The position numbers were made by a program, and so were the translations under genes. Under the pieces are notes generated by a model. That model did no database searches. It was given only the letters and a program-made list of their open reading frames with translations, and was not told the origin of the DNA. Below, one piece after another: positions 55,017 to 62,599 of a DNA stretch of 64,000 nt; position 1 is the stretch's first letter; each line of letters opens with the position of its first letter. The DNA is taken from assembly GCF_003860585.1 (NCBI RefSeq), contig NZ_CP034159.1, forward strand, positions 1 through 64,000. Direction: 5' to 3'. The DNA comes from Kaistella carnis. Lineage in GTDB: Bacteria; Bacteroidota; Bacteroidia; Flavobacteriales; Weeksellaceae.

Positions 55017-55024
55017 CAAATTTA
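55017..55024 (-). promoter_or_regulatory. -7 box of the GldA-like gene
   Basis: TAAATTTG on the minus strand, an exact match, 20 bases before the ATG. Confidence 0.45.
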
Positions 55025-55072
55025 GCAAATAAGAAAGGAACTATCATAAAAAAATGAATCCAAAAAAATTCC

Positions 55073-55104
55073 AAAAAAAAGAGCGAGAAATATTGTCGCT
55101 CTTT
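55073..55104 (-). terminator. Orphan minus-strand terminator
   Basis: A 9-bp stem (AAAGAGCGA with TCGCTCTTT, nine-base loop) and eight T on the minus strand. No intact gene lies between it and the tssD terminator upstream. Confidence 0.75.
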
Positions 55105-55334
55105 TCAATAATCGCAAAAGTATTGAACATGAGACTGAGTCATGATGATTACGTTGTTCTATTAAATATGGTTCCAAATTGGTTTTTAAGTGTGATTTGG
55201 ATTCCTCAATATATTTTCCTTAATAATATTCAACAGCTCTCGTGCTATTTATATTCGTTAAATTTCATATGTTTCAGAAATTTCTCTAATGGTAAGAGAG
55301 AAATTATAGATGTTCTAGCGCATTTGTAAAAAAT

Positions 55335-55370
55335 GAAAATCCCGAATACAAGAAATATTCGGGATTTTTT
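55335..55370 (-). terminator. tssD terminator
   Basis: A 13-bp stem (AAAATCCCGAATA with TATTCGGGATTTT) about 20 bases after the tssD stop, with A and T runs on both sides. Confidence 0.85.
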
Positions 55371-55390
55371 ATAAATAATTAATCTGTTTC

Positions 55391-55798
55391 TTACATTCCC
55401 GGCCAAACGCCTTCGTACTGTCCACCACCGTACGTAATTTTCTCTGCACTAACGACAAAACTGATCAACATACTGTTGCTGTCGATTGCATCAAATTCTA
55501 CTTCATGTTGGATCACATAACCATTTTCCCAGTTTAGTTTGATCAACGTGCCTTCTTCATGAGATTTGTTGAAGGTAACTTCACCCACGGTAGGTTTGTA
55601 TTTACCATTCAATAACGATTCGATGATGTCTGATTTATCAGTCGCTTCAATCGTTATTTTGATTAACGCATTTGAGGGATCTGAAGCTACTCTACCGGAA
55701 ACATCCGTAGAACGTGCTACGCTGTAATTTAGTTTTAAAACTTTTGAGTCTTCGCCGTTGTTGAATTTTAAGACGGCTCTGGAATTGTTCGCTGCCAT
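55391..55798 (-). CDS. tssD: Type VI secretion tube protein TssD (Hcp-like)
   Basis: A 135-residue protein of the Bacteroidota TssD family, which stacks as hexamers to form the inner tube of the T6SS (subtype iii). Typical blocks are AVLKFNNGEDSKVLKLNYSVARSTDVSGRVASDPSNA near the N-terminus, TDKSDIIESLLNGKYKPTVGEVTFNK in the middle, and the C-terminal ISFVVSAEKITYGGG. It is encoded opposite vgrG with an IS element between them. Other core T6SS genes are not in the window. Confidence 0.93.
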   Translation of the reverse strand: MAANNSRAVLKFNNGEDSKVLKLNYSVARSTDVSGRVASDPSNALIKITIEATDKSDIIESLLNGKYKPTVGEVTFNKSHEEGTLIKLNWENGYVIQHEVEFDAIDSNSMLISFVVSAEKITYGGGQYEGVWPGM

Positions 55799-56136
55799 GA
55801 TTTCTAAATTTTAAGGTTAAATGTTTATAATGTTATTTTAATTTCTTTATCCAACTCAATAATATGAGAATTAAGAATAAGGTACTTAAAAAGGTCTTTC
55901 TATTTCTTTTAAGTCAAAGATAAAATGCTTTTTTGATAGGAAAATCATCATTTTTAGAAAGTTTAAAATTTGTAGTAATTCTACTACTTTTTGATTTTGA
56001 GAGATTTTTTTTCTTCCCAGCGTGTTTTTCTTTATTTTAAAGGAATAGCAACGACTTCTTACTGTAAATCTGAGAAAATACAGATGCTTTTTTTAAATAC
56101 TAAGGCTTAAAAACTTTTATGTATATCCGTTTTTAA
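55799..56136. other. tssD upstream region up to the transposase gene
   Basis: 338 bases holding the tssD -7 box, an inverted repeat GTAGTAATTCTACTAC (55972-55987) and the left end of the IS (direct repeat 56109-56118, inverted repeat 56119-56130). No gene is visible. Confidence 0.6.
55915..55922 (-). promoter_or_regulatory. -7 box of tssD
   Basis: TATCTTTG on the minus strand, an exact match, implying a leader of about 110 bases. The IS lies upstream of it, so the promoter is intact. Confidence 0.45.
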
Positions 56137-57100
56137 TCATACTCCTGTGATGCTTGCTATCACAAGTCTATCGAACAGTTTATCTTCAAAATATCTCCGA
56201 TTTAACTTATAAACAAACTCATTTAGATAAAGTTGAAGGTTTTTGCGTTTTATTTTGTGGTAATTTCCTAATAAATTCCTTTTCGCATTACTGATAAATA
56301 TGTGAACCCAACGCAAAGTATCTTTTGTAGTTTCTTTCGAAGATTTTTCTGAAATATGAATTTCTACAAGTTGTGATATATCAACATATGACGTGCTTTG
56401 ATCTGTAAAAACTATGCTGGATTCTGCCAAAGATTCTTTAATAGTCTCATTAATTCCCTCTGCTGTATGATCTTCTAATACTATTGCTTTAAAATATCTA
56501 CAAGATTTCGATGTCTCTCCTGTTTCTATATTTTCTAATGGCGTAGATTCCGCCATCACTGCAACATTTTGCTTTCCAACTGCTCCTCTTCCACGAATCC
56601 CTTTCTCTTGTTCCAGTTCTCTAGATTCAACTGTAAAATACCCTTCATCCATTTCAATCATGCCCTCTAAAGTGTATCTTTCATCTCGTTTTCCCATCGC
56701 TTTTCTCAATTTGTGCATCATAGCCCAAACTGGCTCATAGCGCTTCAAACCTAATTGCCTTTGCATTTCTTTAGCAGAAAATCCTTTTTTTGTTGCACTC
56801 ATCAAAAACATCGCTTTATACCAAACTAGAAAGGACAAATTGGAATTTTCCATGATGGTTCCACTTCGTAATGTAGTTCGCTTTCTACAAGATTTACACT
56901 CGTAACTTAATCTGCTTTTAATCCAAAAAAAATCAGTTTTTCCGCACTTGCAGGAAACGCCAATTTTGTCACGTTCTGCTTTAAAATGAGATATACAATC
57001 CTCTTCACTGCTAAACTCTACGCCAAAACTAAAAATATTCATCTCAATGATTTAATTATCAAACAAATATACGAAATTATGTGGAGTTACGGACATACAT
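56119..57100. mobile_element. IS1595-family insertion sequence
   Basis: About 980 bases bounded by 12-bp imperfect inverted repeats (ATGTATATCCGT at 56119-56130; complement of ATGTATGTCCGT at 57089-57100, one mismatch). These are flanked by an identical direct repeat AAAAACTTTT on each side (56109-56118 and 57101-57110), a probable target duplication. IS1595 elements are usually described with 8-bp duplications, so the exact ends may differ by a few bases. It carries one intact transposase gene. Confidence 0.75.
56137..57042 (-). CDS. IS1595-family (ISXO2-like) transposase
   Basis: A 301-residue transposase. A zinc-binding N-terminus has C31, C33, C49 and C52 (CKCG and CKSC). A helical DNA-binding region follows, then the ISXO2-like catalytic domain: MIEMDEGYF with D132, VFTDQSTSY with D214, and the block RWVHIFISNAKRNLLGNYHKI that supplies the third catalytic residue. 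The frame is complete and undamaged, so it may be active. It lies between tssD and vgrG, just beyond the tssD promoter region. Confidence 0.92.
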   Translation of the reverse strand: MNIFSFGVEFSSEEDCISHFKAERDKIGVSCKCGKTDFFWIKSRLSYECKSCRKRTTLRSGTIMENSNLSFLVWYKAMFLMSATKKGFSAKEMQRQLGLKRYEPVWAMMHKLRKAMGKRDERYTLEGMIEMDEGYFTVESRELEQEKGIRGRGAVGKQNVAVMAESTPLENIETGETSKSCRYFKAIVLEDHTAEGINETIKESLAESSIVFTDQSTSYVDISQLVEIHISEKSSKETTKDTLRWVHIFISNAKRNLLGNYHKIKRKNLQLYLNEFVYKLNRRYFEDKLFDRLVIASITGV

Positions 57101-57119
57101 AAAAACTTTTTATATTGTC

Positions 57120-57132
57120 GTAGTTTTACTAC
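57120..57132. promoter_or_regulatory. Inverted repeat upstream of vgrG, shared with the tssD side
   Basis: GTAGT-TTT-ACTAC lies 22 bases before the vgrG -7 box. The half-site TTACTAC/GTAGTAA also occurs at 57164-57170 and at 55972-55978 upstream of tssD, which suggests a common operator. Confidence 0.4.
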
Positions 57133-57154
57133 ACGCGAACTGTTTATTTTAAAC

Positions 57155-57162
57155 TAAATTTG
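57155..57162 (+). promoter_or_regulatory. -7 box of vgrG
   Basis: TAAATTTG, an exact match, giving a leader of about 110 bases before the vgrG ATG, similar to the length on the tssD side. Confidence 0.45.
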
Positions 57163-57280
57163 TGTAGTAACTTGGTTGATTTTAACTAGTTTTAAATATT
57201 ATTACTTCTCAAATAGGGTAATTAAATAATTCAACATCTAGAAATCTCCAACAAATCACTTAATCACAAACACCTACGAT

Positions 57281-59242
57281 ATGGAAAAGAATGGCAACTC
57301 TGAAGCAATATTCTTCAAACCTCAGAAATTCACGCCGGAAAATAATGCCGATGGAATTAAAGAAAACCATCACGCTGGCATTAACCGACTGGTAAAATTA
57401 TCGGTGGTGATTGATGGACAGATCATCAAACATTATAAGCATTTCAAACTTTCTCAAAGTGCTAGAGGGCACCATAGTTTTGAACTCACCTTAGCGCACG
57501 ATGCTTTGGGCGAAAGACAAAACCATCAGCTGGAGCAGGCGAATCAATTTTTGGGAAACCGACTGACGGTAAAAATCATGCACAAAGATATTGAGAACAG
57601 CCCGGAACGCGTATTTGTAGGAGTCATTACGGGGGTTGGATTTAGTCAGCAAGGCCATACTTTAGGAAATGTTGTTTTAAAAGGCTTCAGTCCGACCATT
57701 TTACTCGATGCTGCACCTCATACCCAAAGTTTTGGTGGCGATGCTCCCGTAAATATGGGAATTATTGCAGATCGGGTCATCAAACAGGGCATTGGAAGTG
57801 GATATGATGTGCGAGTAGATGGCAAAGCTTCTTCTCAAATATTATATAGCGCTCAATATGAAGAAACGCATTATAATTATCTGGCACGAATGGCAGAAGC
57901 TTATGGCGAACAGTTTTTCTATGATGGTGAAGTTTTACATTTTGGAAATATGCCACCGCAGAACAAAGCCATTGAATTGATTTACGGCAGCAATGTCTCA
58001 GATATTAATGTGGAATTAAAAGCCGTTCATATAAAACCGAGTTTCTATGGATACAACAGCAGTTCTCATGCGAAATTAACTTCCGGAGAAACGCTCATTA
58101 AACATAAAAGTGATCTTGCGAAAACATCCTATGAAAAAAACAAGGGAATCTTTAAAACCCCTTCTCTACAGGTAGCTCCCATCAAAGCAAACACCGATAT
58201 GGACGTGGTGAATTCTCAAACGAGTGCAGCGGGAAGTAAAGCCGTAGAAGTCTTCACTGTTTCCGGTGGAACAACGGTTCCTTTTCTTTATCCGGGTTGT
58301 GTCGCAGATTTAAAAATGCGTAAGACCGATTCTAACCAAACCAGTTACTTCACAAGAGTCATGATGACCGAAGTGACGCACGAAATCGACACGCTCGGTC
58401 ATTACACCGGAACTTTTGAAGCCATTGCTGCAGATACGGGTTACATGCCGAGACCAAATTTTACGACTCCAATCGCACAACCACAAGTAGCAACCGTCAT
58501 CTCCAACGCTGATCCCTCAGGACAAGGACGCGTAACCGTTCGCTTCGACTGGCAAATGCATGACACAACGAATTTTATTAGAATGATGTCGCCCGATGCA
58601 GGTGGAACCGATCAAGTTTCTCAGAATCGTGGTTATGTTGCCATCCCTGAAGTTGGTGATCAGGTGATGATAGGTTTTGTACACAATCATCCGGATCGAC
58701 CTTTTGTGATGGGTGGAATGTTTCATGGACAGGTTGGCTTGGGCGGTGGAGCGGATAACCGTGTAAAATCCATTCAAACCAGAAGCGGACATCGAATAGT
58801 TTTTACAGAAGATGAAAGCATTATTATCACCGATAAATCTGGAAATGAAATTCATTTAGATACGACAGGAAGCAATATTAATATTACGGCGCCCGAAACG
58901 ATGACGCTAAATTGCAAGAATATGAATATTAATGTGGGAGAAAATATGACGGCTTTCGTAGGAAATAATCAGAGTACAACAGTTGGTCAAAATCAAACTA
59001 ATTCTGTAGGTATGAATCAAACAGAAAGCGTGGGAATGATGAAAAATCTTTCAGTTGGTGCTAGTTTTATGACCAATGTTGTAGGTAATTTAATGGAATT
59101 TGTGAAAGGAAATAGGGAATCTAAAGCGAAAGAAGTAAAAGAGCAATCAAAGATGCGACAGATTATATCACAGGAAAACAACGACATCCACTCCAAAAAA
59201 ACGTTCAATAATAATAGTGGTGAAAACTCTAAAATACATTAG
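57281..59242 (+). CDS. vgrG: Type VI secretion spike protein VgrG/TssI
   Basis: A 653-residue spike protein that caps the Hcp tube and carries effectors. Residues to about 380 are the gp27-like ring-forming part (GHHSFELTLAHDALGE, AEAYGEQFFYDGEVLHFG). The gp5-like OB domain covers about 395-490 (GRVTVRFDWQMHD, GYVAIPEVGDQVMIGF, DRPFVMGGMFHG). The needle has the motif HRIVFTEDESIIITDKSGNEI, then a tail of seven-to-eight-residue repeats of the V-G-x-N-Q-T-x-S type. The last 60 residues are charged and variable. The adjacent effector starts three bases later. Confidence 0.94.
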   Translation: MEKNGNSEAIFFKPQKFTPENNADGIKENHHAGINRLVKLSVVIDGQIIKHYKHFKLSQSARGHHSFELTLAHDALGERQNHQLEQANQFLGNRLTVKIMHKDIENSPERVFVGVITGVGFSQQGHTLGNVVLKGFSPTILLDAAPHTQSFGGDAPVNMGIIADRVIKQGIGSGYDVRVDGKASSQILYSAQYEETHYNYLARMAEAYGEQFFYDGEVLHFGNMPPQNKAIELIYGSNVSDINVELKAVHIKPSFYGYNSSSHAKLTSGETLIKHKSDLAKTSYEKNKGIFKTPSLQVAPIKANTDMDVVNSQTSAAGSKAVEVFTVSGGTTVPFLYPGCVADLKMRKTDSNQTSYFTRVMMTEVTHEIDTLGHYTGTFEAIAADTGYMPRPNFTTPIAQPQVATVISNADPSGQGRVTVRFDWQMHDTTNFIRMMSPDAGGTDQVSQNRGYVAIPEVGDQVMIGFVHNHPDRPFVMGGMFHGQVGLGGGADNRVKSIQTRSGHRIVFTEDESIIITDKSGNEIHLDTTGSNINITAPETMTLNCKNMNINVGENMTAFVGNNQSTTVGQNQTNSVGMNQTESVGMMKNLSVGASFMTNVVGNLMEFVKGNRESKAKEVKEQSKMRQIISQENNDIHSKKTFNNNSGENSKIH

Positions 59243-59245
59243 GAA

Positions 59246-60373
59246 ATGTCTATAATAAGAATAACGGAAGGAGAGTACAGAACAGAGATTGAAGGAGGTT
59301 GGACTGTATTTACAGATGAATTTGAAGCGTATGCAGGTACTGTCAGTCATTTTACTGCAGAAAGAGAAACGATGTTTGGAATACCTGATAAGGCACCTAA
59401 ATTCATAGATAACGCCTACATTCCAGCAGTTTTGATTAATGAAGGAAGTGATATATTATATGATATAAAAAATAAAGACAATCATTATTGGAACCTAAGC
59501 GTATTATTGGAAGAGAATTTCAGAAAGCCTATAGTAAAACAGCTAAAATTTAAAACGCCCGATCCAATTATCCCAGTTCGTTTCAATATTGTAAAGGGAA
59601 ATAATCTCGCCAATGATAAAGATGGTGGACATATAACAGCAAAAGTTTACAATAGCAAAGGAAATAAAATTGAAACACAAGTTTTTAAAGATTTAAATTA
59701 CGGCGGTCATTTTGATTTCAGTTGGGATAAAACAAAAGATATTTTTCAAATCCAATTCTTCGCTGATGACAATGATGATTTTTTTAATGGGGGATTTGAA
59801 AATGTTCTTTGTGGAATTTTCGAAATCTATAAATCAGATTGTCAAGTTTGTGGCGAATGGGAAATAATCGCCAGTGTAGTCCCACAATACAAATACGAAG
59901 GATATCAAACAGACTGTCATGTTGCCACACATGCACAATTAAAATCGATGGGTTACAAAGAAGGTTTTCCTAGATACCAAATATCCAAAGCTATCCGTGA
60001 TAAAAATAAAAATTTCATTAAATTGGAATATAATAAGGAGGAATTTATAAAAGGAGGAAATTATATAAAACAAGCTTTAAAACAAGAAATTCCAGTAACT
60101 GTAGGTATTGACAACCACCAACAAATAACTCCTGGAAATCCAGATTTAACGACCGATCATTTTGTGGTAATTGTTGGAATGGGAACGGATGAAAAGGGGA
60201 ATTATTTTAATTTTTATGATAATGCGGATCGGGATGTAGGAACTTCTTCCCAAAATAAATTATATTGTGTATGTAAAGAAAATAAATTAGAAGGTCACGC
60301 AGATCCAGAATCAGGATATCTGAAAGGGTCAGTATACACAATTACCTCTATAAGAACATCAATAAAAATATAA
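59246..60373 (+). CDS. Putative T6SS effector with papain/C39-like cysteine peptidase domain
   Basis: A 375-residue protein directly after vgrG. The first 35 residues (RITEGEYRTEIEGGW) carry a G-E-Y...GG motif also present in the other effector at 62600. The C-terminal 160 residues look like a papain/C39-like peptidase: the nucleophile candidate is C224 in TDCHVATHAQL, the histidine is H305 in DHFVVIVGMG, and the third residue is N322 or D325 in NFYDNAD. No signal peptide is present, as expected for T6SS cargo. The stop overlaps the ATG of a lipoprotein gene by one base. Likely targets are peptidoglycan or a periplasmic protein; this is inference. Confidence 0.65.
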   Translation: MSIIRITEGEYRTEIEGGWTVFTDEFEAYAGTVSHFTAERETMFGIPDKAPKFIDNAYIPAVLINEGSDILYDIKNKDNHYWNLSVLLEENFRKPIVKQLKFKTPDPIIPVRFNIVKGNNLANDKDGGHITAKVYNSKGNKIETQVFKDLNYGGHFDFSWDKTKDIFQIQFFADDNDDFFNGGFENVLCGIFEIYKSDCQVCGEWEIIASVVPQYKYEGYQTDCHVATHAQLKSMGYKEGFPRYQISKAIRDKNKNFIKLEYNKEEFIKGGNYIKQALKQEIPVTVGIDNHQQITPGNPDLTTDHFVVIVGMGTDEKGNYFNFYDNADRDVGTSSQNKLYCVCKENKLEGHADPESGYLKGSVYTITSIRTSIKI

Positions 60374-60906
60374 TGAGAAAAGTAATTACTATCCTCCTTT
60401 TCATAAATATTAGTTGTACGAGCGATAATACGCAAACGATTAATCAAAAAATGAACATTCCAGAAAGTAAAAGTTACGTAAATAGCACAAGACAAAATAA
60501 GAATAAGGAATGTTTGAAAACGATTCAAGATATAGAAATTTGTGAACTTGATGGAACACCTATCGCGGGACAAATTACAAACATTGAAAAAAATGAAATT
60601 TCTTTTTATGCATTTGCACATACACTTAACAATAAAAATTATATTGTAAAACCTACTCCTATAGATTACATAATTACGGATTACGAGAATTTAAGTAAGC
60701 AATTAGGAGAGAAAGTAATAACCAGAATAAATTCTATAAAATCTTCTTATAAGTTAATTCAAGGGCGAAAAAAAATCCTGGTAAGATCATTTAAATATCT
60801 TGATCTGAAACCGAATACTGAATACCTTTTTAATGCGGTTTGCTATGAAATTACAACCACACAAGGAAAAAGAGACATTGTGATTATTAGAGAAGTTCAC
60901 GAGTAA
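60373..60906 (+). CDS. Putative immunity lipoprotein for the 59246 effector
   Basis: A 177-residue lipoprotein (MRKVITILLFINISC, cysteine at residue 15). It starts at the last base of the effector's stop codon (TAATG), the tight coupling usual for effector-immunity pairs. A predicted beta-rich domain contains KECLKTIQDIEICE and KKILVRSFKYLDL with an FNA segment near the end. It is homologous along its length to the lipoprotein at 61040. Location in the periplasm fits protection from an enzyme acting there. No known immunity family is recognised. Confidence 0.65.
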   Translation: MRKVITILLFINISCTSDNTQTINQKMNIPESKSYVNSTRQNKNKECLKTIQDIEICELDGTPIAGQITNIEKNEISFYAFAHTLNNKNYIVKPTPIDYIITDYENLSKQLGEKVITRINSIKSSYKLIQGRKKILVRSFKYLDLKPNTEYLFNAVCYEITTTQGKRDIVIIREVHE

Positions 60907-60944
60907 ATTCTTTGTGCAATAGATATATGTAGTTAATTGCAGAA

Positions 60945-61040
60945 ATGAGATGCATAAAGGTAAAACTCATAACGCATTCTTCATACGGTCGAGGTTTAAC
61001 TTACACTGTAACATCTATAAGAACATCTATTAAAGAATAA
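60945..61040 (+). pseudogene. 3' remnant of a second cysteine-peptidase-type effector
   Basis: An open frame of 31 codons that ends YTVTSIRTSIKE, matching the effector's C-terminus YTITSIRTSIKI and alignable over about 21 residues (Y, G, Y-T-x-TSIRTSIK). Its stop overlaps the next ATG by one base exactly as in the intact pair. The rest of the effector gene is gone, leaving only this tail beside a conserved immunity gene. Confidence 0.7.
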
Positions 61041-61573
61041 TGAAAAATTTTTTGTCACTATTTCTATTGCTTTCAATAATTTATTGTACCCAAAAAACAG
61101 GTAGCGCTGAAGTTTTGGAAAGCAACCCTATGCATTCAGTTAGACCTGTTCATTATATAGAAGCTGAGGAACAGCAGTGTTTTAAAACCACTTTAAATCA
61201 AATTAAATGTGATGATGAAAGTTTATTATTACGGGGGAAAGTTGAAAATGTCACAATGGAAAAAATTACATTCATTGCTTCTCCCAATTTAAGTAGAGGG
61301 AAAATACATCTGGGTAAACCAAGACCTTTGGTGGTGGATATTGAAGATTACAATGGATTTGGAGCTGCAATAGGTAATGAATCGCAGAGATTAAATGATC
61401 TCAAGATCACCTATTTTCTCAATCAAAATAACAAACTATTATATTTTCGCTCTTATAAATTTCTTGAGTTAGAAGTGGGGAAATCATATCGGTTTAATGC
61501 AGATTTAATTACAGTTAGCACTTTAAAAAGGAAAAAGAAAATAGTTATTTTAAAAAATGCTGTATTGAACTAG
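61040..61573 (+). CDS. Orphan immunity lipoprotein paralogue
   Basis: A 177-residue lipoprotein (signal with cysteine at 16 in IIYC), of the same length as the 60373 product. It shares with it C-x-KT, KPxP, DY, G, RxN, LxxRSxKxLxL, YxFNA and KxxIVI positions throughout. The first 40 residues differ. It starts one base inside the stop of the effector remnant, so it was once paired with a full effector. Without its partner it may protect against effectors of neighbouring strains. Confidence 0.65.
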   Translation: MKNFLSLFLLLSIIYCTQKTGSAEVLESNPMHSVRPVHYIEAEEQQCFKTTLNQIKCDDESLLLRGKVENVTMEKITFIASPNLSRGKIHLGKPRPLVVDIEDYNGFGAAIGNESQRLNDLKITYFLNQNNKLLYFRSYKFLELEVGKSYRFNADLITVSTLKRKKKIVILKNAVLN

Positions 61574-61750
61574 ACTTAGATTTATTAAATAAAAAAATTT
61601 TTACTTTAGCTTATTAATATTCCATTTAGTGCTTATCTCAATCTTTATCATCAATGATTGTAAATATTACTTATACAATGTAGAAACTTCAAAAATCACA
61701 TATCGTTTTGAGCAATATTATTAAAAGTAGAAAGACGGAAAAATGCCTAT

Positions 61751-62596
61751 TTGATTGCGTTTAGGAAAGCCATTGCAAGTGATACCGGTTTTCTACCCAC
61801 CTCAGAATTTACGCTACCCATTGCACAACCACAAATGGCAGCCGTCATCAGCAACACCGATCCGCAAGGCCAAGGCAGAGTTACCGTAAAATTCGACTGG
61901 CAGCTGCACGACACCACAGATTTCATAAGAATGATGAGTCCAGATGCAGGAGGAACAGACCAAGTGAGCCAAAACCGTGGTTATGTTGCGATCCCCGAAG
62001 TTGGTGATCAGGTGATGGTGGGTTTTGTACACAATCATCCAGATAGACCATTCGTGATGGGCGGAATGTTTCATGGCCAGGTTGGCTTGGGCGGTGGAGC
62101 GGATAACCGTGTAAAATCCATTCAGACCAGAAGCGGGCACCGCATTGTTTTTACCGAAGATGAAAGTATTATTATTACTGATAAATCAGGAAATGAGATT
62201 CATTTGGACACGACGGGAAGCAATATTAATATTACTGCGCCGGAAACGATGACGCTGAATTGTAAGAATATGAATATTAACGTGGGGGAAAATATGACCA
62301 CGAGTGTGGGTATGAACCAAAATAGTACTGTGGGAATGAACATTTCCGAATCAGCAGGTATGAATAAAACAACGAGTATAGGAATGCTTCATATGCTTTC
62401 GGTGGGAACAGATTTTATCACCAATGTTGTAGGGAAAATGACAGAGTTTATACAGGGGAATAAGGAAAGCCACACTGAAAAAGACAGAACGAGAGTGGCG
62501 AATGGAAAAATGATGAATCAAAGTGATGGAATGTTTGAACAACACGCAAAAAAAGATATTCAAAATAATTCTGGTGAAAAATCTAAAAGTCACTAA
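61751..62596 (+). pseudogene. vgrG fragment lacking the N-terminal half
   Basis: Homologous to residues about 381-653 of the intact VgrG, starting at AIASDTG (61769). The gp27-like half is missing. An in-frame stop lies at 61709-61711, and only a TTG (61751) or an internal ATG is available as a start. The central part is nearly identical in DNA to the intact gene, with 47 identical bases at 58730-58776 and 62078-62124. The needle repeats and tail diverge (SVGMNQNSTVGMN and on). It may be a silent donor of an alternative needle and cargo end, or simply decay. Confidence 0.75.
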
Positions 62597-62599
62597 ATC

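Larger units (their letters stand above)
54997..55390. other. Intergenic region with two minus-strand terminators and no clear gene
   Basis: A 394-base gap holding the GldA-like gene's -7 box, a terminator at 55073-55104 with an eight-T tail on the minus strand, a 9-bp hairpin (55279-55287 with 55297-55305), and the tssD terminator at 55335-55370. An open + strand frame (55054-55329) begins inside the A tract of the first terminator and looks non-coding. Confidence 0.55.

Noticed and set aside
55054..55329. 91-codon open frame on the + strand between the GldA-like gene and tssD
   Set aside because: It begins inside the A tract and hairpin of a minus-strand terminator, has an unstructured hydrophobic composition and no recognisable motif, and no promoter precedes it.
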